Shown: positions 17,407-26,294 of the stretch, piece after piece
Numbering within the stretch: the first letter of the stretch is position 1
How the letters are laid out: every line of letters starts with the position of its first letter
Source of the DNA: Opitutaceae bacterium
Lineage (GTDB): Bacteria > Verrucomicrobiota > Verrucomicrobiia > Opitutales > Opitutaceae
Length of the DNA: 64,000 nucleotides
Assembly (NCBI GenBank): GCA_016795545.1
Contig: JAEUGX010000074.1
Span: 59,910-123,909 of the forward strand
Direction: 5' to 3'
Position numbers and translations under genes: made by a program
Notes under the pieces: generated by a model
Database searches by the model: none
What the model saw: the letters and a program-made list of their open reading frames with translations, nothing else
What the model was told of the DNA's origin: nothing

Positions 17407-17842
17407 TTGAAATTTTGTCTTTCATTGCTGAAAGTCCGCTGCAGTTAGCCTCAATCCTTACTTCTAGGTAATGATTGTAAATAGGTTACGACTTCTTTGA
17501 CGGTCGCGGATGATACCCCAATTTCCCCAATGAAAATGCCATTTGAAATAGCAGGAACCTGTTTTCGCCCAGCTGTTAGCCCGGGTAGGATGCAGGACGA
17601 ATCCCAAGCGGCGAAGCTGCGGAGCGGGCTCGCGGAAACCACCGGCGCTGGACCTTGGGGGTCAGGAGAGGCGCTCCGGTTACAGGGCGGTGTGCGAGAC
17701 CTAGACCGCTGCGGCGTGCAACGGCGCGCGCAAATCGTCGCGGGGGTGGCGTGCGATCCCATTCGCCATGGCGACGATTTATTTTCTTCTATTTCAGACT
17801 GGTTTCCGCCGCGCGCCGGTCGTTAGTCGCAACCGAATTGTC
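17407..17842. promoter_or_regulatory. Divergent intergenic region between LacI cluster and FGE-like gene
   Basis: A 436-bp region between two divergent units with no convincing gene; the short frames in it lack family features. At 17419-17434 lies a perfect inverted repeat, CTTTCA-TTGC-TGAAAG, 13 bp before the LacI-type gene start, a plausible LacI-family operator for autoregulation. CATTTGAAAT occurs at 17404-17413 and again near 17540. Promoters for both directions must lie here but no -10/-35 pair is clear. Confidence 0.5.
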
Positions 17843-20344
17843 ATGAAATCCACGCTGATTGGCCTGCTTGCGGCGACGCTTACCCCCATGGCTATCGCAG
17901 AGCAACCGTTCGTTAATTCCCTCGGCATGCGGATGATTCCGGTGTCGCCAGGCACCTTCCAGATGGGCGAGTCCAACGCCACCCCGGCGAAGGAGTTCGA
18001 CGTGCCGGCCTACCTTCGGCGCGGTGACTGGGACGAGCATCCGGTGCATGCGGTGACGCTGACGCAGCCATTTTTCCTGTCCGAGGCCAAGGTCACGGTG
18101 GAGCAGTTCCGCCGGTTCCGCGCGGATTATTCCGGCAACGAGCAGACGGCGCCGCACGCGACCGGCATCAGCTGGGACGAAGCCCAGGCGTTCTGTGCGT
18201 GGCTGAGCCAGCAGGACGGACGTGCTTACCGCCTGCCCACGGAGGCGGAGTGGGAATACGCGGCGCGGGCCGGCACGACGACGCTGTTCTGGTCGGGGGC
18301 GGTTCCGCCCGAGGCCGGCGCGGCCAACGCCTGGGGTTTTCGCGGCCTGCACAACGGCATCGGTGAGTGGTGCCTGGACTGGCACGCCGAGTATCCGCTC
18401 GGCCCGCAGACCGACCCGGCTGGTCCGGTCGGCGGCTGGGCGCGGGTCGTGCGCGGCGGCGGCCTCGACAAGCACACCCCCTTCTACGCGCGCTCGGCCA
18501 ACCGCGGTGGCATGCCGCCGAATTTCCCGCCGGTGCCGCTCGAGCAGATCCGGCGGATGGCCGCGGGCGAGGCGCAGGCCGACCGCGACCCCAAGGGCGC
18601 GGGCCAGGAGCGCGAGGGAGAGTACAAGAGTGAATTCCTCTACCAGTCCTTCACCCGCAGCGTCCTGAACAACCAGGGCAACCACCACATCGGCTTCCGG
18701 GTCGTCTGCGGTCCGCCGGCGCCGAAGCCCGCCGCCCCGGCCGCCGCCGCGTTCGCCCAGCTGGGCGTCCGCCAGGCCGGCCCGCCGGCGTCGATCGGAC
18801 CCGATCCGATCCGGCCCTGGTTCCGCAAGCGGCACCTGCTGCCCACCCCGCCGGAGAACACGGCGCCGGACAAGCTGGCCGCCTTCCGCGCCCTGGGCTG
18901 GCCCCGCGGCTTCCTGCGCCACATGCACAGCCCCGGCCTGGAGGTCGCCGGCAACGGCGACGTGCTCTTCATCTCCTTCACCGCCGTCGGCGAGCTCGAT
19001 CCCGACGTGGCCATGCTGACCACCCGCCTGCGCTTCGGCGCCGACCAGTGGGACCAGCCCGACCTGTTCCTCGATCTGCCCGACGTCGACGACCACGCGC
19101 CCATGCTGTGGAACGACGCCGGACGCCTCTGGTTCTTCTTCGGCTCGAACCGGCTCGACGCCGGCTTCCCGTTCCAGTGGATCACCTCCGACGACCACGG
19201 CGCCACCTGGAGCCCCGTGCATTTCCCGCTTTTCACCACCCCGGTCGGCGGCCACTCCGCCCAGCCGATCACCAGCGCGTTCCGCGACGCCTCCGGCCGC
19301 ATCTACGTCGCCAGCGACGCGATCGGGCCCGAGTCCGTGCTCTGGCAGAGCGACGACCACGGCCGCACCTGGCGCGACCCGGGCGGCCGCAGCGGCGGTC
19401 GCCACACGGCCTTCGTGCCGATGAGCGACGGCCGCATTCTGGGCATGGGCGGCAAGAGCTCGAACATCGAGGGCTTCATGCCCAAGTCGATCTCGAGCGA
19501 CGGCGGCCGCACCTACACCGTCACCAAGACGCCCTTCGCCCACCTCGGCAGCAACCAGCGGCCGACGCTCATCCGCTTGGCCAGCGGCCGGCTCTTCATG
19601 GCCGGCGACTTCCAGAGTGAAAAGGGCGTCCAGCCCGCCGGCGTCACGACGCGCGGCTGCTACGTCGCCCTCTCCGACGACGAGGGCGAGACCTGGCACA
19701 TCCGCAGGCTGCCGGGCACCCAGCGGCACGAGCGCCAGGACCGCGCGACGATGATGAACGGCGACACGCTGGGCTACTCCGTGGCCCGCCAGGCGCCGAA
19801 CGGCGTCATCCACCTCATCGCCACGATGACCGACCCCTGCCTGCACTACGAGCTGAACGAGGCCTGGATCCTCTTCGGCCAGGACCCGACCGGCGACGAC
19901 GAGACGCTGCGCGCCAACAGCGCCCGGTCCGTCCGCGAGGTGCGGGAGTACGCGGAGCACGACGCCGCCGGCCGCATCACCCAGCGCTACCGCGGCGGCA
20001 TCGGCAACGACGGCCGCTTCCTGCTGCACGGCCCCTCCACCTGGTACCACGCCAACGGCAAGGTCCAGCGCGAGGCCACGTACCAGCTCGGGCGGCTGCT
20101 CGGCCTCGAGAAGTTCACCGACGCGGAGGGCACGGTCTGCTGGACGCGCGACCACCGCGCCGACGGGTCGATGGTGTGGACCAATTTCTGGCCGAACGGC
20201 AAGGTCCGCACGCGCTCCGCTTGGCGCGACGACTACGCCGTGGGCCCGGCGGTGCTGAACGACCCCGCGGGCCGGGAAGTCTACCGGGTGGAGTTCACCC
20301 GGGGCATCCCCGGGCAGGAAACGGGCGCGCCCGGGGAATACTGA
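17843..20344 (+). CDS. Exported FGE-like (SUMF1-fold) / Asp-box propeller / MORN-like fusion protein
   Basis: An 833-residue exported protein; ATG 17843 gives a clean leader (STLIGLLAATLTPMAIA), whereas a start at 17768 would not. Residues about 25-285 match the formylglycine-generating-enzyme/SUMF1 fold (MIPVSPGTFQMGE, LPTEAEWEYAARAG, GEWCLDW, GFRVVC). The segment that carries the two active-site cysteines in true FGEs reads RGGGLDKHTPFYARSANR here, with no cysteine. Residues about 345-680 hold four Asp boxes (SDDHGATW, SDDHGRTW, SSDGGRTY, SDDEGETW), a sialidase-type propeller. The C-terminus (about 725-830) has MORN-like units (YHANGKVQREATY, FWPNGKVRTRSAW). It lies 3 bp before a sulfatase gene. 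Likely a glycan-binding or glycan-cleaving partner rather than a sulfatase-activating enzyme. Confidence 0.85.
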   Translation: MKSTLIGLLAATLTPMAIAEQPFVNSLGMRMIPVSPGTFQMGESNATPAKEFDVPAYLRRGDWDEHPVHAVTLTQPFFLSEAKVTVEQFRRFRADYSGNEQTAPHATGISWDEAQAFCAWLSQQDGRAYRLPTEAEWEYAARAGTTTLFWSGAVPPEAGAANAWGFRGLHNGIGEWCLDWHAEYPLGPQTDPAGPVGGWARVVRGGGLDKHTPFYARSANRGGMPPNFPPVPLEQIRRMAAGEAQADRDPKGAGQEREGEYKSEFLYQSFTRSVLNNQGNHHIGFRVVCGPPAPKPAAPAAAAFAQLGVRQAGPPASIGPDPIRPWFRKRHLLPTPPENTAPDKLAAFRALGWPRGFLRHMHSPGLEVAGNGDVLFISFTAVGELDPDVAMLTTRLRFGADQWDQPDLFLDLPDVDDHAPMLWNDAGRLWFFFGSNRLDAGFPFQWITSDDHGATWSPVHFPLFTTPVGGHSAQPITSAFRDASGRIYVASDAIGPESVLWQSDDHGRTWRDPGGRSGGRHTAFVPMSDGRILGMGGKSSNIEGFMPKSISSDGGRTYTVTKTPFAHLGSNQRPTLIRLASGRLFMAGDFQSEKGVQPAGVTTRGCYVALSDDEGETWHIRRLPGTQRHERQDRATMMNGDTLGYSVARQAPNGVIHLIATMTDPCLHYELNEAWILFGQDPTGDDETLRANSARSVREVREYAEHDAAGRITQRYRGGIGNDGRFLLHGPSTWYHANGKVQREATYQLGRLLGLEKFTDAEGTVCWTRDHRADGSMVWTNFWPNGKVRTRSAWRDDYAVGPAVLNDPAGREVYRVEFTRGIPGQETGAPGEY

Positions 20345-20347
20345 GCC

Positions 20348-21721
20348 GTGCGCGCCGGACTTCACCGCGGGCTTTTGCTGGCCGCCGCCATGCTGGCGGG
20401 CGGCGCCGCGCGGGGCGCGGACGCGCCGGTGCCGTCGCCCCGGCCGCCGAACATCCTGTTCATCCTCGCCGACGACATGGGCTGGAACCAGGTCTCGTAC
20501 CACGGCTCGACCTACTACGAGACGCCCCACATCGACCGGATCGCGCGCGAGGGCCTCCAGTTCCGCCACGCGTACTCCGCGGCCCCCATCTGCTCCCCCA
20601 CCCGCGCGGCGCTGATGACCGGCAAGGCGCCGGCCCGGCTGCGCCTGACCGACTACATCCCGGGCAAGCTCTGGGAGGAAAAGCCGCTCGTCACCCCGCG
20701 CATGCAGCAGGGCGTGCCGCTCGAGGAGACCACCGTGCCCGAGATGCTGCACACGCGGGGCTACGTCTCCGGCCTCTTCGGCAAGTGGCACCTGGCGCCG
20801 ACCTACGACTACGAGCCCTGGCGGCCGCTGGACCCGGAGTCGCAGGGCTTCGACGAGGTCTACCACACGCGCAAGCCCGAGAGCGAGAATCCGCCGCCGA
20901 ACGACCGGCACAACGCGATCGCCATCACCGACCGGGCGATCGACTTCATCGAGCGGCACCGCGACCGGCCGTTCTTCTGCTACGTCTCGCACAACGTCGT
21001 GCACACCCCGCTCTTCGAGGAGCCCGACCTGATCGCCAAGTACGAGAGGAAACCCGGCGCCGGCGCGCCCGAGAACGTGGCGGTCATGGCCGCCATGATC
21101 GAGCGCATGGACGAGGGCGTCGGCCGGCTGCTGGCCACGCTGCGGCGGCTGGGGCTCGAGGAGAACACCGTGGTGGTGTTCATGTCCGACAACGGCAACA
21201 TCGGCGCGCGGCAGCAGCAGACGCCCTTCCGCGGCGGCAAGGCCACGATCTGGGAAGGCGGCCTGCGCGTGCCGCTGGCCGTGCGCTGGCCCGGGGTCGT
21301 CAAGCCGGGTGGCTCGAGCGACGAGCCGGTGGTGACCCAGGATCTCTTCAGCACGCTGATGGAGGTGGGCGGCGTGGCATACGAGCCGTCCGCGCACGAC
21401 GGCGTCAGCCTGCTGCCGCTGCTGGCCGGCCGGAGCTCCACCCTCGGCCGCGAGGCGCTGTACTGGCACTACCCGCACTACCATCACCTCGGCGACTTCC
21501 GTCCGGGCAGTGCGATCCGCATGGGCCGCTACAAGCTGATCGAGTGGTACGAGGGCTCGCTGCTCGGCCGCGGTCCGGCCGTCAGCCTGTTCGACGTCGT
21601 CGCCGATCCCGGCGAGGCGCGCGACCTCGCCGCCGCGGAGCCGGCGCGCGCGGAAGCCATGCGGGCCCGGCTGCGCGCATGGCGCGCCGCAATCGGCGCC
21701 CAGGAAATGACCGTGCGCTGA
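20348..21721 (+). CDS. Exported sulfatase
   Basis: Type I sulfatase, 457 residues, starting at GTG 20348 only 3 bp after the preceding stop. Signal peptide (HRGLLLAAAMLAGGAARG), then the fold start PNILFILADDMGWNQ. The formylglycine signature is C-S-P-T-R with cysteine at residue 82. Other active-site segments: LFGKWHLAP, FMSDNGNIG and RYKLIEWYEG. It would remove sulfate esters from a glycan in the periplasm or outside the cell after cysteine-to-formylglycine maturation. No functional maturase (FGE with cysteines, or radical-SAM anSME) is seen in this window. Closely similar in motif order to the leaderless sulfatase at 10573-11931. Confidence 0.93.
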   Translation: MRAGLHRGLLLAAAMLAGGAARGADAPVPSPRPPNILFILADDMGWNQVSYHGSTYYETPHIDRIAREGLQFRHAYSAAPICSPTRAALMTGKAPARLRLTDYIPGKLWEEKPLVTPRMQQGVPLEETTVPEMLHTRGYVSGLFGKWHLAPTYDYEPWRPLDPESQGFDEVYHTRKPESENPPPNDRHNAIAITDRAIDFIERHRDRPFFCYVSHNVVHTPLFEEPDLIAKYERKPGAGAPENVAVMAAMIERMDEGVGRLLATLRRLGLEENTVVVFMSDNGNIGARQQQTPFRGGKATIWEGGLRVPLAVRWPGVVKPGGSSDEPVVTQDLFSTLMEVGGVAYEPSAHDGVSLLPLLAGRSSTLGREALYWHYPHYHHLGDFRPGSAIRMGRYKLIEWYEGSLLGRGPAVSLFDVVADPGEARDLAAAEPARAEAMRARLRAWRAAIGAQEMTVR

Positions 21722-21762
21722 ACCCGCAACCTGAACCGCGCCCGCCTGTCCAATCCTGCTGC

Positions 21763-22245
21763 ATGGCCCCCAAAAGCAACGTGACGGTCAGCCCCTTCCC
21801 GCGCCTCCTGCCCACGCTGCTCGACCCCGCGTGGGTGCGGCTCGACCTGGCGGCGGCGTCCGAGGCCGAGGCCGTGCGCCTCACCTGCGCGTCGCTGGCC
21901 GGCCACCGCGCCGTGGCCGACCTGGCGCGGCTGGAGCGCGACATCCTGCAGCGGGTCCAGCTGCACTCGCTGCAGCTCGCGCCGGGCATCACCTTCCCGC
22001 ATGCGCGCACGACGGCCGTGCGCGACTTCGTGCTCGCGCTGAGCCGCTGGCGCCTGACCGGGTCGGACCCGGCGCAGCAGGCAAACCTGCTCATCCTCCT
22101 CGGCACGCCGTCGGGGCGCGTGACCGACCACCTCGCGGTCCTCTCCTCGCTGGCCCGCGCCTTCTCCCAGCCCGATCTCCGCGAGGAGCTGCTCGCCGCC
22201 GCGACTCCCGCGGCCTTCATCGACGCGATCAAGCTCCGGCTGTAG
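21763..22245 (+). CDS. PTS EIIA domain protein (EIIA-Ntr type)
   Basis: A 160-residue single-domain phosphotransferase protein of the fructose/nitrogen EIIA family. The phospho-accepting histidine is H80 in GITFPHART, and the family segment NLLILLGTP is present. No EIIB, EIIC, HPr or EI gene is nearby, so a regulatory role is more likely than sugar transport. It starts at ATG 21763, 41 bp after the sulfatase stop, suggesting co-transcription with it. A 7-bp GC stem-loop at 22247-22264 follows the stop but has no T tract. Confidence 0.87.
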   Translation: MAPKSNVTVSPFPRLLPTLLDPAWVRLDLAAASEAEAVRLTCASLAGHRAVADLARLERDILQRVQLHSLQLAPGITFPHARTTAVRDFVLALSRWRLTGSDPAQQANLLILLGTPSGRVTDHLAVLSSLARAFSQPDLREELLAAATPAAFIDAIKLRL

Positions 22246-22544
22246 GGCGGCCGGTTGCGGCCGCGCGCGATCTCAAATCTCAAATTTCAGACGCCGATCC
22301 GTGGCAGCGAGCGTGAGCGAGTGGTCTGCGATTTCCCGCAGCAGCCGTGCCGACGCTCTCCCCTGCAGCGCACCTCCGGCGGGCCCTATGGTGCAGTCGC
22401 AGCCCCGTGAAATCCTCCTGTAGGTTGTGAGCTCGCTCGCAACGCGCAAGCGCGCGGCGCCGACCTCGCCGACTCAATCTTGAGTTGGACCGCAGTGCTC
22501 TTTCCATTCGCCTCTTCGACCCCATTCGGCTGTTTTCTTTGCTG

Positions 22545-22605
22545 CTTGGCGGCTTTGCGTGAGCCCTACACCGACCGGGAAAATGTCTCACGCAAAGCCG
22601 CCAAG
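22545..22605. repeat. 61-bp hairpin element, copy 1
   Basis: Perfect 19-bp arms (CTTGGCGGCTTTGCGTGAG at 22545-22563, complement at 22587-22605) flank a 23-nt loop containing ACACCGACCGGG. Copies 2 and 3 are at 22773-22833 and 43116-43176. Confidence 0.85.
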
Positions 22606-22772
22606 GCGCAAAGGTTTCCCTTCCGGGGATCAGTCCGCCGACTCGAAACTGGCGCTGGCGACCGCACTGAAGGCGCGTACGACGGGGACCAACCGCTGGC
22701 TTGCGAATCTTGAGTGGACCGCAGTGCTCTTCCATTCGCCTTGTCGACCTCATTCGGTTGTTTTCTTTGCGG

Positions 22773-22833
22773 CTTGGCGCCTTTGCGTGAGCCCTACACC
22801 GACCGGGAAAATGTCTCACGCAAAGCCGCCAAG
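22773..22833. repeat. 61-bp hairpin element, copy 2
   Basis: Same element as at 22545, with one mismatch between arms (22773-22791 and 22815-22833) and the same 23-nt loop sequence, within the second tandem unit. Confidence 0.83.
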
Positions 22834-23028
22834 GCGCAAAGGTTTCCCTTCCGAAGATCAGTCCGCCGACTCAAAGCTGGCGCCGGCGGCCGCGCTGAAA
22901 GCGCGTACGACGGTGACCAACCGCTGGCTTGCGAAGACGCTGCGCATGGGCAACCCCCGCGAAGTCAACCGCAAGGTTGGCACCTGGAGCCGCCAACCCG
23001 ATCCCGCGCTGCAAAAGAAACTCCGATG

Positions 23029-23056
23029 AACCCCAAACCCTAAAGGGCCTGACCCG
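23029..23056 (-). repeat. GGGTCAGGCC REP-like element (inverted copy)
   Basis: Read on the minus strand it is CGGGTCAGGCCCTTTAGGG followed by TTTGGGGTT, nearly the same as the plus-strand copy at 26237-26263. The two copies face each other across the TonB receptor gene at 23234-25957. Confidence 0.55.
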
Positions 23057-23134
23057 TCCGGCTTCTTTGCCCATAAGGCAACGGGACGACGCCTACGGGC
23101 AATCGGAGTTGAGCCCCGCCGCGTTACACCACCA

Positions 23135-23167
23135 AACAAAAGGGCTGCGCCTCTTGAGACGCAGCCC
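23135..23167 (-). terminator. Rho-independent terminator of the TonB receptor
   Basis: On the minus strand, GGGCTGCG and CGCAGCCC (plus-strand 23160-23167 and 23142-23149) form an 8-bp stem around a 10-nt loop, followed by TTTTGTTT. It lies 67 bp past the stop at 23234. Confidence 0.8.
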
Positions 23168-23233
23168 CTCGGTAGGAAGCAGGACGATGGTCGGGATGGA
23201 CCGACGCAAGGTCCGGATGGGGTCAGGGATTCC

Positions 23234-25957
23234 TCAGTACTTGAACGTCACACCCGCGAGATAGGTGATGCCGAACTGGTTGATGAGCGTTATGTAGCGG
23301 GGATCGCCCTGGTAGTTGCGATCGGTATCGTTGGTGATGTTCCGCACCTCGGCATAGATGGCCCAGTTGTCGTCGAGCCTGACGCTGCCCTTGAAGTCGA
23401 GCATTCCTCTCTCGTCGCCGTAAGAGTCCGCGATTGGAGAGGCTCCGATGCCTTCGAGATTGGCGCCCTGATAGTGATACGCCAGGCGCGCGTCGAACCG
23501 GCGGTTCTCAAAGTAGAGCTGCGCGTTCAAGATGGAGTCCGGCTGGCGGAAGAAGGTGACTTCGTCCGGACGGTCAAACGTGCTCACGCTCGATTCGATC
23601 CAGGCGTAGTTGAACACGACGCCGAATCCATCGAACGGGGCCGGCAGGAACTTGAAGTTCTGCTGGTAGGTGACCTCAATGCCATCGATCGTGCCCGGGT
23701 TGGCGTTGAACCTCGACTCGCGATAGAGCGTCTCGAAGTTGCGTCCCGCGAACACGACATCGATGTCCTCTCTGAACCAATCGTAGATCGGATTCTTGAT
23801 CCGCTTATGGAAGTATCCGAGCGAGATCGCGCCGTCGTACGGCAGGTAACGAGTGAGGAACACGTCGACATTCATCGACTCGTAGGGCTTGAGTTCGGGA
23901 TTGCCGGTTTCCAGGGTGCCTTCGTACAAGCCGTTGTTGTTGGTGTCCTGGAAAGTCAGCTCCGCGATCGGAACCATATCGAGGAAGTCGGGGCGACCGA
24001 TCGTGTAGGTGAGCGCGCCGCGCAGCACCATCTTCTCGTTCACATCGTAACGGAACTGCAGATTCGGCAGAAACGTGTTGTAGTCGTGATCGAGGGTGAT
24101 GCCTTCGACGGCGTTTTGGGCGCCGGCAAGGAAGAGGTTCGACGAAAGCGACTCATCGGTGTGCTCGAAGCGCACGCCGCCAAAAATGCTCAGTCGCGGG
24201 TTCACGTCCACGGTCGCCATCAGGTACGCCGCCGAGATCTTCTCCGTCAGGAAATAGAAGTCCTCAAGCGAGTTTCCCAAGGCGTAGGCGGTCTGGAACA
24301 GCCAGTTCGCATTTCCGTGATCGACGTAGGGATTGGGCGACGGAACTTCGGGAAGCGTGTCGTCCAGCCATTTGAGAAGGGCGCCCGTGTTATGTTGGAG
24401 GCCAAAATAATACCGGCCGTCCTGGAAGGTGGGTCCTGGCGTACCCAGAGGTCCGGTGCCAAAGTCGCTGGTAAACTTGGTCCCAGCGGCGGGCCCCCTA
24501 GGCGTATACCCGCTTGCAATGTCGAACACGGATTTCCGGCGCTCGAGGGCCTTGACGCCGGTCTTGATCGTCGTGTTCTTGCCGAACACTTCGCCCTTCC
24601 ACTCGAGATCCGCGCGCCCCGTCTTGGTCTTTTCGTATACCCATGTTTGTTCGGGGCGAACAATCGACAAGTCCCAGTACTGCGGCTGGTAAAGCTGGGG
24701 GGTGAAGGTGAACCTCGGAGAATCCGCGTTCGTTATGTCATAATAGGACGGACCGCTCGCCTGGATAGTCGCCAAATTAGGAGCCGACACCAAGAACTGA
24801 ACGTACGTCAGAAGCGGCCAGTTCTCCTCCGCCTTTGAATAATTGGCCGAGGCGCTCAGCTTCAGGCTTTCGGTCAGGGGCAACTCGCCTCCCGCCACGA
24901 TTTGTTCCGTCGTCCGCTCAGTCAGGCTGATGCGGCCTTCGTAGGTTGCGGTTCGGAGGGTGGCGATACCTGCGGTTGGGGAACTGGCTGCACCATGACG
25001 GAACCGGATCGTGTTCTGCGGACGATCCAAATAGTTTTCGTATTCGGTCGTGTAGAGGCGGAGGTAGAACCGGCGATTATCGTCGGGGCGGTACTCCAAG
25101 TTGACAGTCGCTGCCGTATTGCCGCGATGGCCGTCCTTTTGTGAAAGGCGAATCTCGTCCGGCAGGAAGTAGTTGTTCGCCGTGTAGAAATTGTAGCGCC
25201 GGATCTCGGCCTCCTGGGACCTGTAGGGCGTCCGCGAGTTGTAGAACGAACCGAAAACGCCCACTTTGTTATCCCGAAAGCGCTGCGCATAATTCAGCGA
25301 AAACTTGTAGAGGTCTTTTTTGGCGTTCATGTCGTTCAAGCCTCCTTCGGCTGAGCCAAAGAACGTCATCGAACGATTGTAATCAAACGCGCTTGGCGTG
25401 ATGATGTTGATGGTGCCGCCGATCGACTGGAGGTCCATGTCCGAGGTCACGGTCTTGTGCACCTCGATCTGCCCGGCGGTCGCCGTGCTCAGCACGTCCA
25501 GCGGGGCCGAACGTCCGGAGCGGCCACCGGAATCGGACGTCGCGACCGTCTCGCCGTTGAGCGTGATGCCGTTGAGGCCGGGCTCAACGCCGCGGATCGT
25601 CACGAAGCGGCCGTCACCATCGGCGATTGTACTCGAGACGCCGGCGAGCCGGCTCAGCGCTTCGGCCACGTTATTGTCGGGAAGATTCCCGAGGGCGTCG
25701 GCGGAGATGACGTTCTTGATGTTCTTCGCGGCGCGCTCCGCTTTGAGGGAGGCGGCGATGGACTCGCGGAATCCCTTCACGACGACGGTTTCCATCTGGA
25801 GGGCCTCGTCTTCGCCCTTGGGGGGCTGGGCGCTCGTATTGGTGGATTGTGCGAAGGCGACGGGGGTGCCGGCGCTGAGCAGCAGGACTAGTCCCGCCGC
25901 GAGGGCTGCGCGCAGGGAGCTTGTTCCCCTGAACGCAGAGTGGTGCTGGATGTTCAT
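23234..25957 (-). CDS. TonB-dependent receptor
   Basis: Outer-membrane ligand-gated importer, 907 residues. Signal peptide at about 15-36 (ALAAGLVLLLSAGTPVAFAQ); TonB-box-like ETVVVKGF; plug with VISADALGNLPDNNVAEALS, GRFVTIRGVEP and IGGTINIITPSAF; long beta-barrel ending GVTFKY. No carboxypeptidase-like extension, unlike the receptor at 487. Base composition looks lower in GC than its neighbours, with more A/T third positions, and REP-like copies flank it, so it may have arrived separately. It has its own terminator and no same-strand neighbours, so it is probably monocistronic. Ligand unknown; the glycosidase and esterase genes nearby suggest an oligosaccharide. Confidence 0.94.
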   Translation of the reverse strand: MNIQHHSAFRGTSSLRAALAAGLVLLLSAGTPVAFAQSTNTSAQPPKGEDEALQMETVVVKGFRESIAASLKAERAAKNIKNVISADALGNLPDNNVAEALSRLAGVSSTIADGDGRFVTIRGVEPGLNGITLNGETVATSDSGGRSGRSAPLDVLSTATAGQIEVHKTVTSDMDLQSIGGTINIITPSAFDYNRSMTFFGSAEGGLNDMNAKKDLYKFSLNYAQRFRDNKVGVFGSFYNSRTPYRSQEAEIRRYNFYTANNYFLPDEIRLSQKDGHRGNTAATVNLEYRPDDNRRFYLRLYTTEYENYLDRPQNTIRFRHGAASSPTAGIATLRTATYEGRISLTERTTEQIVAGGELPLTESLKLSASANYSKAEENWPLLTYVQFLVSAPNLATIQASGPSYYDITNADSPRFTFTPQLYQPQYWDLSIVRPEQTWVYEKTKTGRADLEWKGEVFGKNTTIKTGVKALERRKSVFDIASGYTPRGPAAGTKFTSDFGTGPLGTPGPTFQDGRYYFGLQHNTGALLKWLDDTLPEVPSPNPYVDHGNANWLFQTAYALGNSLEDFYFLTEKISAAYLMATVDVNPRLSIFGGVRFEHTDESLSSNLFLAGAQNAVEGITLDHDYNTFLPNLQFRYDVNEKMVLRGALTYTIGRPDFLDMVPIAELTFQDTNNNGLYEGTLETGNPELKPYESMNVDVFLTRYLPYDGAISLGYFHKRIKNPIYDWFREDIDVVFAGRNFETLYRESRFNANPGTIDGIEVTYQQNFKFLPAPFDGFGVVFNYAWIESSVSTFDRPDEVTFFRQPDSILNAQLYFENRRFDARLAYHYQGANLEGIGASPIADSYGDERGMLDFKGSVRLDDNWAIYAEVRNITNDTDRNYQGDPRYITLINQFGITYLAGVTFKY

Positions 25958-26236
25958 TATCAGCTGGAGTTTAGGTTTTTCGGTTTAACTGCCTGGGTGC
26001 CAGTCTCCGTCGATTCCCAAGCCATTGAAAATCAAGGGCTTGGGAACACAACAGAGGTGCGACATCAAGGGTGCTGCCTGGGGAGAGGCATACCGACGCT
26101 TTGCAGGCAAACTATTTGCCCGGATGGACGCAAGCGCTCCGGATATATCTGATAATAACCTCAGATTTGTAAAGCCTTTCAGGCATATTTGTACTATCCG
26201 CATCCGGAGGATCGAATCCTATAAGCAGGGCCAAAG

Positions 26237-26263
26237 CGGGGTCAGGCCTTGGGGTTTGGGGTT
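26237..26263 (+). repeat. GGGTCAGGCC REP-like element upstream of transposase remnant
   Basis: CGGGGTCAGGCCTTGGGG followed by TTTGGGGTT. A shorter copy of the core, GGGTCAGGCC, recurs in the same orientation at 26434-26443, so the two bracket the RAYT remnant. An inverted copy is at 23029-23056. Confidence 0.55.
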
Positions 26264-26294
26264 GACGGTCGTGGGCGCCGCAGGACTGCCCGGC

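Larger units (their letters stand above)
22476..22933. repeat. Tandem duplication of a ~230-bp non-coding unit
   Basis: Two adjacent copies, 22476-22705 and 22706-22933, share nearly the same sequence from AATCTTGAG(T)TGGACCGCAG to CCAACCGCTGGCTTGCG. Each carries one long hairpin. Open frames across it arise from the repeat and encode no recognisable protein. It lies in a gene-free stretch of about 1 kb (22246-23233). The rest of that stretch holds a REP-like copy at 23029-23056 and a terminator at 23135-23167; nothing else was found. Confidence 0.85.

Noticed and set aside
17451..17826. Short frames on both strands of the 17.4-17.8 kb gap
   Set aside because: No family features, composition unlike neighbours, and the region fits a divergent regulatory gap.
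17843..18720. Functional formylglycine-generating enzyme for the local sulfatases
   Set aside because: The fold is present but both active-site cysteines are absent from the expected segment.
17789..21487. 1232-residue minus-strand frame
   Set aside because: Shadow of the FGE-like and sulfatase genes, which have clear motifs on the plus strand.
22476..22933. CRISPR-like direct repeats
   Set aside because: Only two units of about 230 bp, nearly identical throughout, with no short repeat/spacer pattern and no cas genes.
22280..23029. Frames with internally repeated peptides in the tandem-repeat region
   Set aside because: They translate the 230-bp DNA duplication and its hairpins; no recognisable protein.
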